Source: Acheta domesticus (lineage: Eukaryota > Arthropoda > Insecta > Orthoptera > Gryllidae). Taken from it: a stretch of DNA of 64,000 bases. Below are positions 23,446-34,728 of the stretch, one piece after another (the first letter of the stretch is position 1; each line of letters starts with the position of its first letter). The position numbers were made by a program, and so were the translations under genes. The stretch is from contig JAHLJT010002630.1 of the NCBI GenBank assembly GCA_031308135.1, positions 98,252,141-98,316,140 on the forward strand. The letters are read 5' to 3'. The notes under the pieces were generated by a model that saw only the letters and a list, made by a program, of their open reading frames with translations, was not told the DNA's origin and made no database searches.

Positions 23446-25127
23446 ATGAATAATTTTATTTGTGTTACATGTTACAAATAAGGAAATTATATTCATTCAT
23501 ATTTTAAGGAAATATGATTATTTTTAATTTCCAATAATATTTTTATTTGGGGATACCGGGGTTGGTTGCACCAGATGGTAAATTTTACTTTCTCGCATAC
23601 TACATACGTAGTATGGTATGATGCCGTGGCAAAAATGGTGATTTTTACAAGAAAAGTTCATATTATTGTGCCCTGATAACAAAAAGGTTAGTTTCCTATT
23701 CCAAAATGTAGGAAATTATTTGTTCTATCCTGCTGTTCAGTCAGAATCTCCGTTTTGTAGGTTCTTGATGGCGAAAAATTGGTTCAGTACAAAAAGTCTA
23801 TCTCTCCGTCCGTTTGTACAGTTCTTAAACAACGCTAAATGATAAACCGTAGGAAGAATTGTCACCAAAATTGATATTCCCTAATCAGTCTAGATGATGT
23901 TACAGCCCCTTGAATTTGAAACTGATACATTGATTTTCAGGGTACTTTACATGTAGACTATATTTTCACATTTTTTTTCGGAAATGGAAACAAATTTTTT
24001 GCCAGATAGAACAAACTGGTGGCTCTGCAGAATGGGAAAGACTCTCGTACATAATGTATATGAAGTATGTAGTTGAGAGTTCTTGCATATGACATGTCCA
24101 TCAAATCAGATTTTTCTGAAACTGCTAATACTGATTTGTTGACACGTTATCTCCTTTCCAACAATGTAATGTGCTGTATTTCTTACCATTATTACAATAG
24201 TCTACGTATAGTGATATCAAATCAGTTATTTAAAATTATGACGATATTTCTGATTAAAAGTGGAACATGTTTGCTTGGAAAATTTGGATATTTTTACTTT
24301 TGTCCTAAGTACTTGCGGACGTGTTTGCTTTTTCTTTGGCTTTTTCATAAAATAGGGCTACGATTATCATCACATTTGATTGGGATAAATTATTTTACTG
24401 CAATTTGTATCCAAATATTTTATTTTTCCAAACAGATAAAACTACTACAATAATGCCACCTATGGCACATATGGATTCCTCTGAGAAATCATAATTATCT
24501 TTCAGTTCTTGGCTATCCGTTACAGTTTGATTTTCTGCTATTGGTCTATCAAGAACAAAGGAGTACCATTCTAGGCCAGGAGTATCTGAAGAATTCTCTC
24601 CATTAGTCTACTAAAAGTTCAGTCCATAGATCTCTTTGCCAATCATATACCCTTTTCAAGTGACACCTGCTGAACGTTAAGTTGTACCATATTTGTTAAT
24701 GAAAAACCACGTTTCCAAAAGGGTCTTCACCAAGTATAAAATATTGCTGTGGGATAACTTTGACTGTATGAATCTTCTTCCCTTTCATTTGTTTTATGAG
24801 TAAAGATTATCTTCATATTAATGATGTTCTGTACGTTTATACACATGCTACTCAAAGTTTTTGTGTCCTTGAGATCCCAATCTTCTAATAAATAAAATAG
24901 GACGCTGTTGTGAAGACTTCTCAGATGGAATGAACCACGCGGCATGAGCAGTCACATGGTCGTGAATCTTGGCATCTTATTGGTTACACGGACAAGTTCT
25001 TTCTTGCTTGCAAGAACGCTGTCGACGTACTGGATTTTGCCTGAAGCTCATATGTTTACAAGCAAAAATATTAGGGATATACGATTTACTTTTTCTCCTC
25101 CACATCAGGGCAGAAGAGCAGCTGACG
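23446..25127. other. AT-rich stretch without recognised genes or repeats
   Basis: Frames up to about 126 codons on the plus strand (24073-24453) lack protein-like composition and known motifs. No inverted-repeat boundaries were found. Confidence 0.5.
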
Positions 25128-25135
25128 GTCATTAG

Positions 25136-25827
25136 TAGAGACCGGATTTTTATGTAATTACATATTTTTTGTCTTTGTACCTGCCGTTTTCAAAATTGTA
25201 ATCTTGGCAAATCATTGCCCTCCTAACACAATATCGAATTTTTTCGTTACATATTTTTACATATTTAGTACTGTATTACATATTGTACATATTTTGCTGT
25301 GTTCACAATATATTTTCTTATTTTATCAATTTTCTTCTATTTAATTCCATATTTGTTTATGAATAGATGTATTTATAAAATAATCAGCATTTTCCCTACA
25401 TTATTGGGGAAGTCTAGGTGTCCAAAGCATCATTGACACCGCGTTTTGTGATCTGTAACCTCAATTTCAGAGAAACATTTGCGATATCTAACGTCTAACA
25501 CTTCGATGAAGATGCTACAGTTTATGTTTCCTAGTCGTAGATCTCGCCAGTTTGTGCGATGGCTTCTATTGCGATTAGTCTGACTGCTAAACTACGGACC
25601 TGTATTACAATAGATTAAGCTTTTACTACTGACGAAAAAGTTGTATGATGTAAAGTGAGCAGTTTTTATAAATGTAATTTCTTCCTATGTAAATGGTTTT
25701 TAATTAGGGAATTTTAATATTACATATTATATCCGATTTTACATATTTATTACATATTCTTACTATTTTTATTGCATATTTATGTACATATTTTGACGTT
25801 TTATACTACATATTTTTCCGGTCTCTC
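25136..25827. mobile_element. non-autonomous hAT element
   Basis: Termini TAGAGACCGGATTTTTATG and CCGGTCTCTC, flanked by a perfect 8-bp duplication GTCATTAG (25128-25135, 25828-25835). The interior holds many ACATATTT/TTACATAT repeats near both ends, likely transposase-binding arrays. 692 bp, non-coding. Confidence 0.85.
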
Positions 25828-25983
25828 GTCATTAGTATTATTGCAATGGTAATTCAATTTTTTCCCCTGATGGACACGATTGTTTCTGCTCCTCAGTTAG
25901 TTTTCTAATCTATATACTCTCAGGTAGTTTTCCTGATTTGCCCAACCTCTTTTCAGCAGCCGTTAATAACCTAGCTATCGATC

Positions 25984-26218
25984 TATACCGCGTTTTTCTT
26001 TCTTGGCGCTTGGGTGTGTGTCATCAAAATGGAATATCTCAAGGTATTTCCCGTCGTTCTCGGTTGTGCCACTAGGAGTCGCATGATCGTGACTGTATCG
26101 AGCAGTGCGGACGATCATGCGACTCCTGGCGGCACAACCGAGAACGACGCGAAATACCGTGAGATATTCCATTTTGATGACACCCTCCCACGCGCCAAGA
26201 AAGAAAAACGAAAGTATA
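25984..26218. mobile_element. palindromic MITE, family shared with 57981-58205
   Basis: The whole 235 bp folds on itself: TATAC ends, TTTCTTTCTTGGCGC, CATCAAAATGGAATATCTCA, CGTCGTTCTCGGTTGTGCC and a near-perfect centre ATGATCGTGAC...GACGATCAT. Overlapping open frames on both strands are by-products of the palindrome. Confidence 0.8.
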
Positions 26219-27514
26219 GTCTCGAATATCCAGCCACCATCGAACACCACGACCTCTTGTTCAGAGACACTAGAGTGACAACAGTTTCTGCTCTGACAGT
26301 GAGACACTTCAACCGTTCAAATGCAATGAAACATGCGGAAATAGCATGTTATGAAAAAGAATATTAAAGTAATTGAAGTAATAGTAACTTTCCTTCTTTT
26401 CAGTAATTACATCATTATTGTTGAAAATTATTACCAGCATTTTGAAGTCAGTCCCTCACATTAATTGTCGAAAGCTACTTTTGAAGTTTCATTGAAAATG
26501 AGCGTAGCTTTAAACGATATGTTTTTTAAAATTCTTCTATGTTCATTTGGCGACATCGGTAAGCGTTTCTTTTCATTGCTCTCCAGATGAAGAAACAAGG
26601 AGGTGTGAGATTTTGGCAGCCAGAACACTCGATTGATTAGTGATACCGGGCGCGTCAACTACGAAGGTCGTTAGTCCCGTAAGTGTAGTGTAAGCTAATA
26701 ATAGCATTCACAAGTTTTAGTTCGTTTATTGTCAATTTAGAAAAATGAAGATACTGTAAACAATTTTGCCCTAAAATATAACGTGCCGAACGTTCACTTT
26801 TTGTCCAACGTTTGTTTAACTTACAACAGAGAGGGGGAGAGAAGTGTTTCCAGGTGGGGGATTTTATCTCTGAATTTGGAGTTGTTTTGCCTTTAGTGGA
26901 ATTTTTGGGGATACAAGTTTTTAGGGATTTTTGTTGGTGATTTTATTGCGGATTTTATGTTCATTATTCTTCTGGAACATTTTTTCAGAAACAATACAAG
27001 AACTTAAACGAAATTGAATAAACTAGATTCATTCAAATCAAAATTATCTCTCTTTCAGCCATTAGACTGAGTAATACAAAGATACGTCTTATCTCTTAGG
27101 CTTCATAACTCTTACACTATCTCTTACTGTAGCACCCCTGTAATTGTATACGTGTATCGTTATGTAAATTTTCGTAATTCATCTTTTTAAATAACAAAAA
27201 TATAGGTGTTTGCTGTTAAATATAAATATAATAATATACGATTTGTATAATGAATAATATTTAATTTTCAAATCTCCCCATATATTTTACATATGAAATA
27301 ATCATTATTTGAATTTGTTTTTTTGTGTCGTTTTGATGACTTGCGCAACGCTATCTAATGAGGAATGCTTAAGAGCACTTAGCAACACTGTGGGAGAGCG
27401 AGGAGGAGAGAGGGAGTGAGATGAAGCAGGATGTGAGGAAGATGGAGATGGTGAGAGACCGCGCGAGAGAAGTCGAACGAAACGGCAGCCATTAAAGTGC
27501 ATAGACATGATATT
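26219..27514. other. unassigned AT-rich stretch
   Basis: No gene recognised. A purine-rich patch at about 27390-27480 is the only composition change. Confidence 0.4.
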
Positions 27515-27860
27515 GCGAAATATTAATTTCGGTGAAATGTGACATCTCTTAGATAAAAAGGTCGACGTTCTAAAGACTAATCTTATCGTTCAGAAATGGA
27601 CAAGCTATAATGATAACTTCGCTTCTTTTATAAATGCTCTGCTGGTTTAGGTTTTTCCTACAAGTGCGGAGCAGTGGTGTAACGAATTGTCTTTAGAAAT
27701 ACCAAAACGAAGGCACGGATTCTACTGGTTCCTCTGTTGGTAATGGACGCAGCAAAACCTCATAAAAGTGTGTCTTCAGTAGTTGTGCTGTCATCTGCCG
27801 GAGCCTAAAAAGTTTGACTGACTTCCACAAAACGAACTCATTCATTATTGCATTTGTGAA
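27515..27860 (+). pseudogene. relic of an LRR-gene paralogue: promoter and first ~45 codons
   Basis: Aligns base for base in long blocks with 21550-21885: GAAATGTGACATCTCT, CTAATCTTATCGTTCAGAA, GATAACTTC.CTTCTTT, the TATA box, then the signal-peptide and Cys-cap region (GTGCTGTCATCTGC.., TGACTGACTTCCACAAAA). The start codon is ACG instead of ATG and small indels break the frame. Homology ends at about 27860, where unrelated repeated sequence begins. The repeats and C-terminal part are absent. Confidence 0.8.
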
Positions 27861-28208
27861 TCAAGGGATTCAATGGAATTTCTTAACAAAATTTAAATAC
27901 GAACTCAAAATTCAGCTTTTTCAGAAACACTCGTACGACATTTTCGTAAAAAATGACTAAAGTTTTTCTTTAAACATTTTCCAACGGCTCCTCTGCGTGC
28001 ACGAACGCGACAACATGGAGGAGCGCTATTCAAACAAAATCATTCTGGACACTAATGGGCACTAACTATTTATATTATTTGTGAATAAGAGGGATTCAAT
28101 CGATATGTTTCCGAAAAAATATATGAACTCAAAATTCCGCGTTTCAGAAATGCTCGAATGACATTTTCATAAAAAAATGGCTCTAAAGGTTTCCTTTAAA
28201 CATTTTCT
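27854..28208 (+). repeat. direct repeat of ~130 bp (27854-27980 and 28073-28208)
   Basis: Both copies share TTTGTGAATmAAGRGATTCAA, ACTCAAAATTC.GC.TTT, CAGAAA..CTCG and TTTAAACATTTTC blocks. The first copy begins where the LRR-pseudogene homology ends. Confidence 0.6.
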
Positions 28209-28421
28209 GCGGATAGTGCTAAATACACTGAATTACATGTCATTAACGCCATTTTGAATTTATTCTTTTGATTTCTTCGAAATTACACAAATGTATTTTT
28301 TAAATATATCTCATATCTTTAATATTAACATCACTGACATTAATTATTTATCATTGCTTTTGTTAGTAGAAGTGTTTCAAATGATTTCCAATAAAAAGTG
28401 ATGATAGAATTTATCATAGGT

Positions 28422-28518
28422 AATACCACGAGTGCTTTGGAAATTGTCGATAAATTCCCGACTCGCGAAGTGAGGAGGTGATTTATCTGGGAATTTCCAA
28501 AGCACGAGTGGTATTTAA
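28422..28518. repeat. inverted repeat
   Basis: Arms start AATACCACGAGTGCTTTGGA and end with the inverse TCCAAAGCACGAGTGGTATT, around a CGACTCGCGAAG centre. Probably the tip of a DNA transposon; boundaries and duplication not found. Confidence 0.6.
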
Positions 28519-28798
28519 TAGGACTATTCCACGAGTGAAATTACGTCCAACAGAGTTCCAAAATGCGCCAAATAATGAAAATAAATGACAGCTATGGTAA
28601 AATCAATGAGATTATGTTGCAGTACATTCGCAATTTATTGGACATCCACATAGCGATCGATGCGTACTGCCTCCTAAGATAGATGAGACACAGTTCATGA
28701 TTGGCCAGTAGGGAGAAGCGGTAAGAAAAATCGGATAGAAAAAGCGATAAAGCTTTTGAGATACACCGCCCTGATTGGGGCTTTCTGTATGTATAGTT

Positions 28799-28880
28799 CA
28801 GGGCTGTCCAACTTAAAATATGCTTATGGGTCACATATAAAATTCTAGTTAAACCGCGAGCCGCACTGTAATGTCAGATG
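28799..28880 (+). mobile_element. possible hAT left end, solitary
   Basis: CAGGGCTGTCCAA followed by CCGCGAGCCGCACTGT is like the ends of Charlie/hAT-type elements. No matching right terminus was seen in the window, so it is a fragment at best. Confidence 0.35.
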
Positions 28881-29334
28881 TTTTTTACCCTCCCCACTGA
28901 GATTATACTGAAACAAATATGTAATAGAAACGACTTGCATGCATGCCAAATGCATAGCCTAAAGGTGTAGGCAGTGGGGAGACGGGATGGGGGCCCCGAG
29001 CCGCCTGGAAATTAGTTCAGTTGGCCCCCAGTTGGGCTCTTGGCTTCGTCGTGGTAGTGAGTGGCGTGTGAATGGCGCGTTGTCATACAAGCAACATTGA
29101 CCCCGGCATTAGCCCGGATAGCTAGTAGCTCTGAGCTGGCAGGGCGGCCTTAGACCATGCATTGTATGGGGAGGTTGCCGAGAGGGCAAACTGCATACCG
29201 GCAGAATCCGGATATTGGACTAAGGGTATACTTGTACTCCTGCAGACAGTATAGGTAAAGGCCACCGCCTAGGGACTCACCTTGGGACTTAAGGTCCTTC
29301 AAGTGGCAAAAATCAAAATTACTCAAAAAAACGT

Positions 29335-29612
29335 TCTCTCTCTTCAAAAAGGCCTCAAAGAAACGTTTCTCACACCGTAATCTACAGAATGAAGTCTTCC
29401 TGAACATTCTATTGCATTTTTGTTGGTTTGGCGCTTCCCGATATTACCTCACCGTCTCAGAGACGTGCAGAATCTGCAAGTAAATGTGAATGAGAGAGAT
29501 AGCGGCAGAGACAGACAATGAGAGGGTGAGGGTGGGAGAGACAGTGAGAAACGGAGATGGGAAGGTAAAGAGAGAAATGAAGGGCAGAACAACGTCTGCC
29601 GGGTTTTCCTAG
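29335..29612 (+). mobile_element. Helitron-type 3' end, second copy
   Basis: Homologous to 2260-2554 (CTCAAAGAAACGTTTCTCAC, the GACAGA/GAGAGG purine tract) and ends with the hairpin GGCAGA-ACAACG-TCTGCC (29583-29600), GGGTTTTC, CTAG (29609-29612), then T. The upstream limit is uncertain. Confidence 0.65.
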
Positions 29613-30628
29613 TATTATATATTAATAAACAAGGCCACGCTCAAATTAAATGTTTTCAAACAACATTTTTTTATTGATGACACATCCCTAGTTTGAGATC
29701 GAACACGAAGGAAACCATGCAATGCGATGTAGCAATTATTTCGCAGATTCAGAACCATATTGCACTTTGTACGTAATTTCGCATTTTCCGGTCGATTTCG
29801 CATTTTATCGCAGATTACAAAACCTATTACTTCTGATTCCGTCAAACTTATAATTACTTCACTGTCCTTCAAACATATAATTAGTATTTTTTCCAGTGTC
29901 TGGCAACATTTCGAATTTTTAGGAATTGATAAAATATACCTTCTTCGAGACATAGTTTTAATATTTTAATTAAAGTTTCACTAGTTACTGAAGTTTCTTA
30001 TTTTTCAGATGTTGGCGATCAAGATGCTGAATAGAAGAATTATTTGAAATTTATTTAATAGTTTATTAGTTTGTATGGGAATGTGTAAATTGAATTTTTG
30101 TCAATAAAATTATTTGCTTAATATTTATTGTTTACTTGAATTCGTCACGTATTAAGTAAAGACATTAGCATGTCTGACCTTGTTGAATATCGTCCATCAT
30201 TTAGATTATTGTGAAAAGTAAAAGTAGTATAATTTCAAAATAATCTTATTTCAGTACATTGTACATGGTTCGGAAGATCAGAAATAAAAATGTTCAAAAA
30301 GATGGGTAGGGTAAGGGGGCTACTGTTAAGCAATGGACTGAAGAAAGAAAATGCAATTTCTCGTATTCATTCGATGCTCAGAGGTAGTAATAATGAGATG
30401 ATACTCACCTGTCTCACGATTAAGAAAATTGTAATTTCATAAAGTTTATCTCACAAGCTTAATATGTATTTGTTTTATTATTTCCAAACGCTATCTCCTT
30501 TATTTATTGATGTTGGCTCGACCCTCTTTCAAGAGTTTGTCAACTCCGGCGGAATAAAATAAATATATGTTCCCCCGCTCGCGATCCGTCAATCGTTTAT
30601 ACCGAATTCATATTCTCACTGTCCACTA
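29613..30628. other. unassigned stretch
   Basis: AT-rich; no frame over 112 codons, none with recognisable domains, no repeat boundaries seen. Confidence 0.4.
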
Positions 30629-31026
30629 CAGGATGTCCGGGGAGAAAACGTCGAAACTTCGAAAATAAGCTGAATAATAAAGCTAATAAATGAATACATT
30701 TGTTCAAAAAGAAAAATTAAGCGAGAAATAAAAAAGCAGTCGCATTGTGTAAATTGGGTCCTTTTTTATTTCTGGGTTAATTTTTCTTTGCGCTCAAATA
30801 TATTCATTTCTTTTGTAAATAATAAACAATATACATGTTTCTGGAGTGTTCATATGCTTCTACAATGCACATTTTTGCCTAGAAAGCATATTTTCAAACC
30901 AACTTTTGAGTGCTTATTGCGGCTCAACCATTCGGAATATCCATGTAGTTTATTAGACAAAATTTGCTTAGAATAGTCTTAAGAGCTTATTTTCGAAGTT
31001 TCGACGTTTCCTCCCCGGGCACTCTG
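30629..31026. mobile_element. mariner-type MITE
   Basis: Inverted ends of about 43 bp: CAGGATGTCCGGGGAG then AACGTCGAAACTTCGAAAAT on the left, and the inverse with CAGAGTGCCCGGGGAGG on the right, flanked by TA on both sides (30627-30628, 31027-31028). CAGGGTGTCC-like starts and TA targets are typical of mariner relatives. 398 bp, non-coding. Confidence 0.8.
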
Positions 31027-31199
31027 TATTTCATTAAAGTGTCAATGTATTTCAGGGTCCCTCTGGAACGCACAGTAACAATTGAAGTTGAAGGAGCTCT
31101 TACCCAGGAAAGCAATAGGTACATAATTAAAGTCATTCAAACACGTTGATTTCTTATATTAAGTTGGCTGTCCGGGTGACGCCGCGTCCATGGCAAAGG

Positions 31200-31241
31200 T
31201 GCCGACGTTTCGGTCGCCATTCTGCGACCTTCCTCAGGGCG
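31200..31241 (-). ncRNA. hammerhead-ribozyme-like motif, left arm
   Basis: Mirror copy of the motif at 31358-31399. The one arm mismatch changes the first base of the stem I strand (CGCC instead of TGCC), so stem I is one pair shorter here. Confidence 0.4.
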
Positions 31242-31357
31242 TAATGCGCGGAGCTGTACTGTGCACGGGTTAATATAGGGCTACGTTCCCCTTCTACCTG
31301 TGTACCGGTTGGCCGGCTTCCTATATTAACCCGTGCACAGTACAGCTCCGCGCATTA

Positions 31358-31399
31358 TGCCCTGAGGAAGGTCGCAGAATGGCGACCGAAACGTCGGCA
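31358..31399 (+). ncRNA. hammerhead-ribozyme-like motif, right arm
   Basis: Reads TGCC (stem I), CTGAGGA (CUGANGA box), one extra A, GGTCGC-AGAATG-GCGACC (6-bp stem II), GAAACGTC (GAAA box, palindromic ACGT stem III, UC cleavage site), then GGCA pairing with TGCC. All core boxes are present in order. The extra base before stem II departs from the canonical fold, so activity is uncertain. Confidence 0.45.
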
Positions 31400-31485
31400 C
31401 CTTTGCCATGGACGCGGCGTCACCCGGACAGCCAACTTAATATTGACTCCGGCCGCGGAAGCCTACGCTCTCTCGTTGATTTCTT

Positions 31486-32418
31486 TATTTTAATAATTAA
31501 AAATTAACTATGACTTACTATTAAGAGACGTAATTATGAATTGTTGCTCACACGTTGTCAAGGCATTCACATTTTGCGGCGCAGAGGGCAACTCTTGTAT
31601 TCTCACTGTCCATCCGGATGCAACATTCAAACTCTGCATGACGAATTAGGCTCCTTGCTAGCCCGCTTAGTGCCATAATATTATCACAAAACCAAACATC
31701 CACACATTAAACACATTAGAATTCAGTATAACACGAGTGTTTATCAACAATCAAACGTTCCATATACATGGCGAGTTATGAGTGTCTTTCGCGAGGATAA
31801 ACGATACACCAGTGGTGTCAAGGTCTTCTACTGGTGACTGTGGACGCCTCGTGGCTCCATAGCCTGCCACGAGATTCTCTGCGCAACTAGCGTCGGCAAA
31901 GGGAACTATTACGAATAGTAGTAACCCCGCCGTTTTACAATAGGGATGGCGTTGTCTCTGGTGGCGGAGTGACTTGGCGGAGTGACTTTTGGACTACGTG
32001 GAGGGACGATTTAGTCGTGGCACTCGTGCCACGGATTCCCGCTCGTGGCATCGACCTTGACAACACTGCGATACACTCTAAGAATAGGATCAACTTGGCT
32101 CCGTCCATCAAAGCAGCGAACAATGAGTATTCGAGCCAACGAGTTAGAATCTACATAGAATCTTCTTGCATTTCACGTCTAATCGCAGCAGCTGGCACGC
32201 ATTTCACCAATACTCCAAGAAATACCATATCCAAATCAATTTAATTGTATAATATTAATTACTACCAAACTACCCTCTAGATAATCATTATATATGTAAA
32301 TTATTCCATACGCAAATAACAAAGCAAGAATAAAACTTATGGCTTCCGCGCTCTTGGACGCTCACGGAACAAGAGGCCGTTTTGCAGTCAGACATGAGAG
32401 GTGCCTGATGGTGGCGTG
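31486..32418. other. unassigned stretch
   Basis: Mixed composition, no gene recognised. A short tandem GTGACTTGGCGGA duplication lies at about 31966-31990. Confidence 0.4.
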
Positions 32419-33124
32419 TATAGTGCGATTTTTATAACTCTGTCTCTCAATCCCCTATGGCCACGATGGACTATCACACGACATTTCGCGTCCTTCTCGA
32501 TCGTGCCACTAGATGTCGCATACTCGCAATCCCTGCTTGATACGGTCGCGATTTTGCGATATCTAGCGACACGATTGAGAAAGACGTGATGTACAGCGAG
32601 ACCAGTTAGTGGGCAATTACTCAGAGAGAGAAGTAAATGCTCCGAATGTCATGAAACTTTTTATTCATATGAAAAGAAGCAATTGCTTATGAGAAGTAGT
32701 AGTTCCTACTCACACTCATGAGCAATTGCTCTGGAGTACTTACTCCTTTTTATTCGTATCACCCATTGAGATGAGAGGTCAATCTCTCATAGTATAGTGC
32801 GATTTTTCTAACTCTGCCCCTCAAGCCCCGATGGCCACGATGGAATATCACACGGCGTTTCGCGTCTTTCTCCGTCACACCGCTGGAAGACAAGCATGAT
32901 CGCAATTGAGAAAGACGCGAAGTGCAGCGAGACCAGTTAGTGGGCAATTACTCAGAGGGAGAAGTAAATGCTCCGGGTTTCACGAAACTTTTTATTCATA
33001 TGAAAAGAAGCAATCGCTTATGAGAAGTAGTAGTTCCTACTCATACTCATGAGCAATTGCTCTGGAGTACTTACTCATTTTTATTCGTATCACCCATTGA
33101 GATGAGAGGTTGATCCCCTGTAGT
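32419..33124 (+). repeat. tandem duplication (32419-32792 and 32793-33124) containing MITE remnants
   Basis: Each unit starts TATAGTGCGATTTTT, has a partly palindromic part related to the MITE at 25984, then GAGACCAGTTAGTGGGCAAT, AAGTAAATGCTCC, an inverted GAGCAATTGC pair and TATCACCCATTGAGATGAGA. Unit 2 lacks about 40 bp of the palindromic part. The hAT element at 33132 follows directly. Confidence 0.75.
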
Positions 33125-33131
33125 AGATCAC

Positions 33132-34105
33132 TAGGGAGCGGACTTTTATTCCCTAAAAAAATCTTGAAAAATGCTTTTTAAAATATGCATTTATGACCCC
33201 AAAATTGCAAAATATGAACTTTAATATGCATTTATGACCTAATAAATCTAAAATATGCACCTTAATATTCAATTAAAATCAACAATATTTCATTTTCTGT
33301 ACAAACCTCTCTTGATAAAGTTCAGGAGAAGCATGCTTGGAATGAAAAAAAAAATTGTGCAAACCTCATATAACCTAACTTATTTCTCGATAGAAATAAC
33401 TGAAGTAAATATGCACCTTAATGAAGGACCTACATTGTAGGTCTCCTTTCATCATTTCTGCCTCGTTTAAAAAATATGATATCAAGAAATAGCCTACATT
33501 TGCACAAGTATTTTATCGTCTATAGCAAAGAAAAAAAATTCAAAATTCTGACATGATTTTCTAATAAAATGGACGCTCACAAATAGATTCTATGAAAACA
33601 CAAAACGTTTTGACTAATTTAACGAAATATGCAAAAGATGCTCCCATAATTACACGAATACGCCCCAAAAGAAAAAAATCTATCAAATATGCACAAATAT
33701 GCACTAACAAATTAGTCTACATAGCATCCAATTATAACCAAATGTCAAGAAATTACTCCTAGCAATATCCTGAACCAATGGAGAAAAATATGCAAAATCA
33801 TTATTAGTATAACTGTTGATAATGTAGATACCTTTTTCAATAAAGGATGAGACACTGATGTTGTCTGGTATCAATGTTTTTATTTACAGCTAAAAGATCT
33901 TTTTCGATAGCTTAGCTATCATCATCAGAGCTATCTTACAGCCTCTGGGCGGAAAACGAAGTTCTGGCAGTAGCATCATCAGATAGCGCTCATGATGATA
34001 GCTAAGCTACCGAAAAAGATCTTTTAGCTGTAAATAAAAACATTGATACGAGACAACATCAGTGTCTCATCCTTTATATGCAAAATCATAGAAATCCGCT
34101 CCCTA
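33132..34105. mobile_element. non-autonomous hAT element
   Basis: Termini TAGGGAGCGGA and TCCGCTCCCTA; flanks TAGATCAC and CAGATCAC (7 of 8). The interior repeats AAATATGCA many times. It hosts the insertion at 33802-34075 and has no transposase frame. Confidence 0.8.
33802..34075. mobile_element. second inverted-dimer insertion, 14-bp duplication
   Basis: Direct repeat ATATGCAAAATCAT on both sides (33788-33801, 34076-34089). Arms of about 90 bp start AATAAAGGATGAGACACTGA and include TTTACAGCTAAAAGATC; each ends in a CTGATGA-T-GATAGC-TAA-GCTATC-GAAA arrangement (altered to CATGATGA and GCTACC in the right arm), a hammerhead-like core. It shares architecture, not sequence, with 31156-31473. 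Confidence 0.6.
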
Positions 34106-34300
34106 CAGATCACAGTGTCATGTTGAGCCCTGGACCTGCCCCCTGGCGTTTTTGCGCCGCCGCCGGTGCGTTCGCCTGTAGGGGGAGAAGGGGGGGGGTA
34201 GGTGGGCGGCCTTCACCCAGCTGGGCGGCCGCCAGGGGCGCGCGCGTCGCAAATAGTTGCCGCTCACATTGTTCGTGCACTTTGGGGCTTTCCCCTCACG

Positions 34301-34728
34301 AAAGGCGAAAGAGGCTCGGGCAAAACGCAAGGGAGAAAAGGATGGGATAAAAAGGGAACGGGAAGGAGGAGAAAGGAGGGAACGGGGAGGAGGAGAGGAA
34401 GTGAAAGGACGAAGGTAGAAAGGGAGAGGAGAGGAAAAGGTAACTAGAGACGAGGAAGGAAGAAGAATAGTACAAACGCAAGTTCCCTTCCACTTTTCTC
34501 GTCAACGTCTCCCTTCCTCTTGTACCGATCCTCTCTTCTCCTCTCCTTTTGTCTTATTATTTCCGCGTTTGTACTATTCTTCTTCCTTCCTCGTCTCTAC
34601 TTACCTAATCCTCTCGTCTCCCTATCTATTTTAGTCCTTTCACTTCCTCTATTTCTGCTCCTTCCCGTTCCCTTTTTATACTATCCTTTTCTCCCTTCCG
34701 TTTCGCCCGAACCTCTTTCAGCCTGTTT
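34301..34728. repeat. polypurine/polypyrimidine inverted repeat
   Basis: Arms 34301-34480 (purine-rich) and 34564-34728 (pyrimidine-rich) are imperfect reverse complements: GAGGAAGTGAAAGGAC, GGGAACGGGAAGGAG, GACGAGGAAGGAAGAAGAAT. A GC-rich, CpG-rich patch (34135-34260) precedes it. Likely a foldback element; no duplication identified. Confidence 0.65.

Larger units (their letters stand above)
31156..31473. mobile_element. inverted-dimer insertion with 12-bp duplication
   Basis: Arms 31156-31279 and 31320-31444 are reverse complements with a single visible mismatch, around a 40-nt spacer; a 29-nt tail follows. The direct repeat CGTTGATTTCTT (31144-31155, 31474-31485) marks a 12-bp target duplication, long for a cut-and-paste element and more like retroposition. 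Each arm carries a hammerhead-like motif (see ncRNA entries). Small Penelope-like or retrozyme-like retroelements are the best fit. Confidence 0.65.

Noticed and set aside
24073..24453. 126-codon frame
   Set aside because: Starts without ATG, composition rich in Phe/Leu/Ile/Tyr as expected of random AT-rich DNA, no motif.
25975..26367. Overlapping 110-117 codon frames on both strands
   Set aside because: Produced by the palindromic MITE; both strands read the same sequence.
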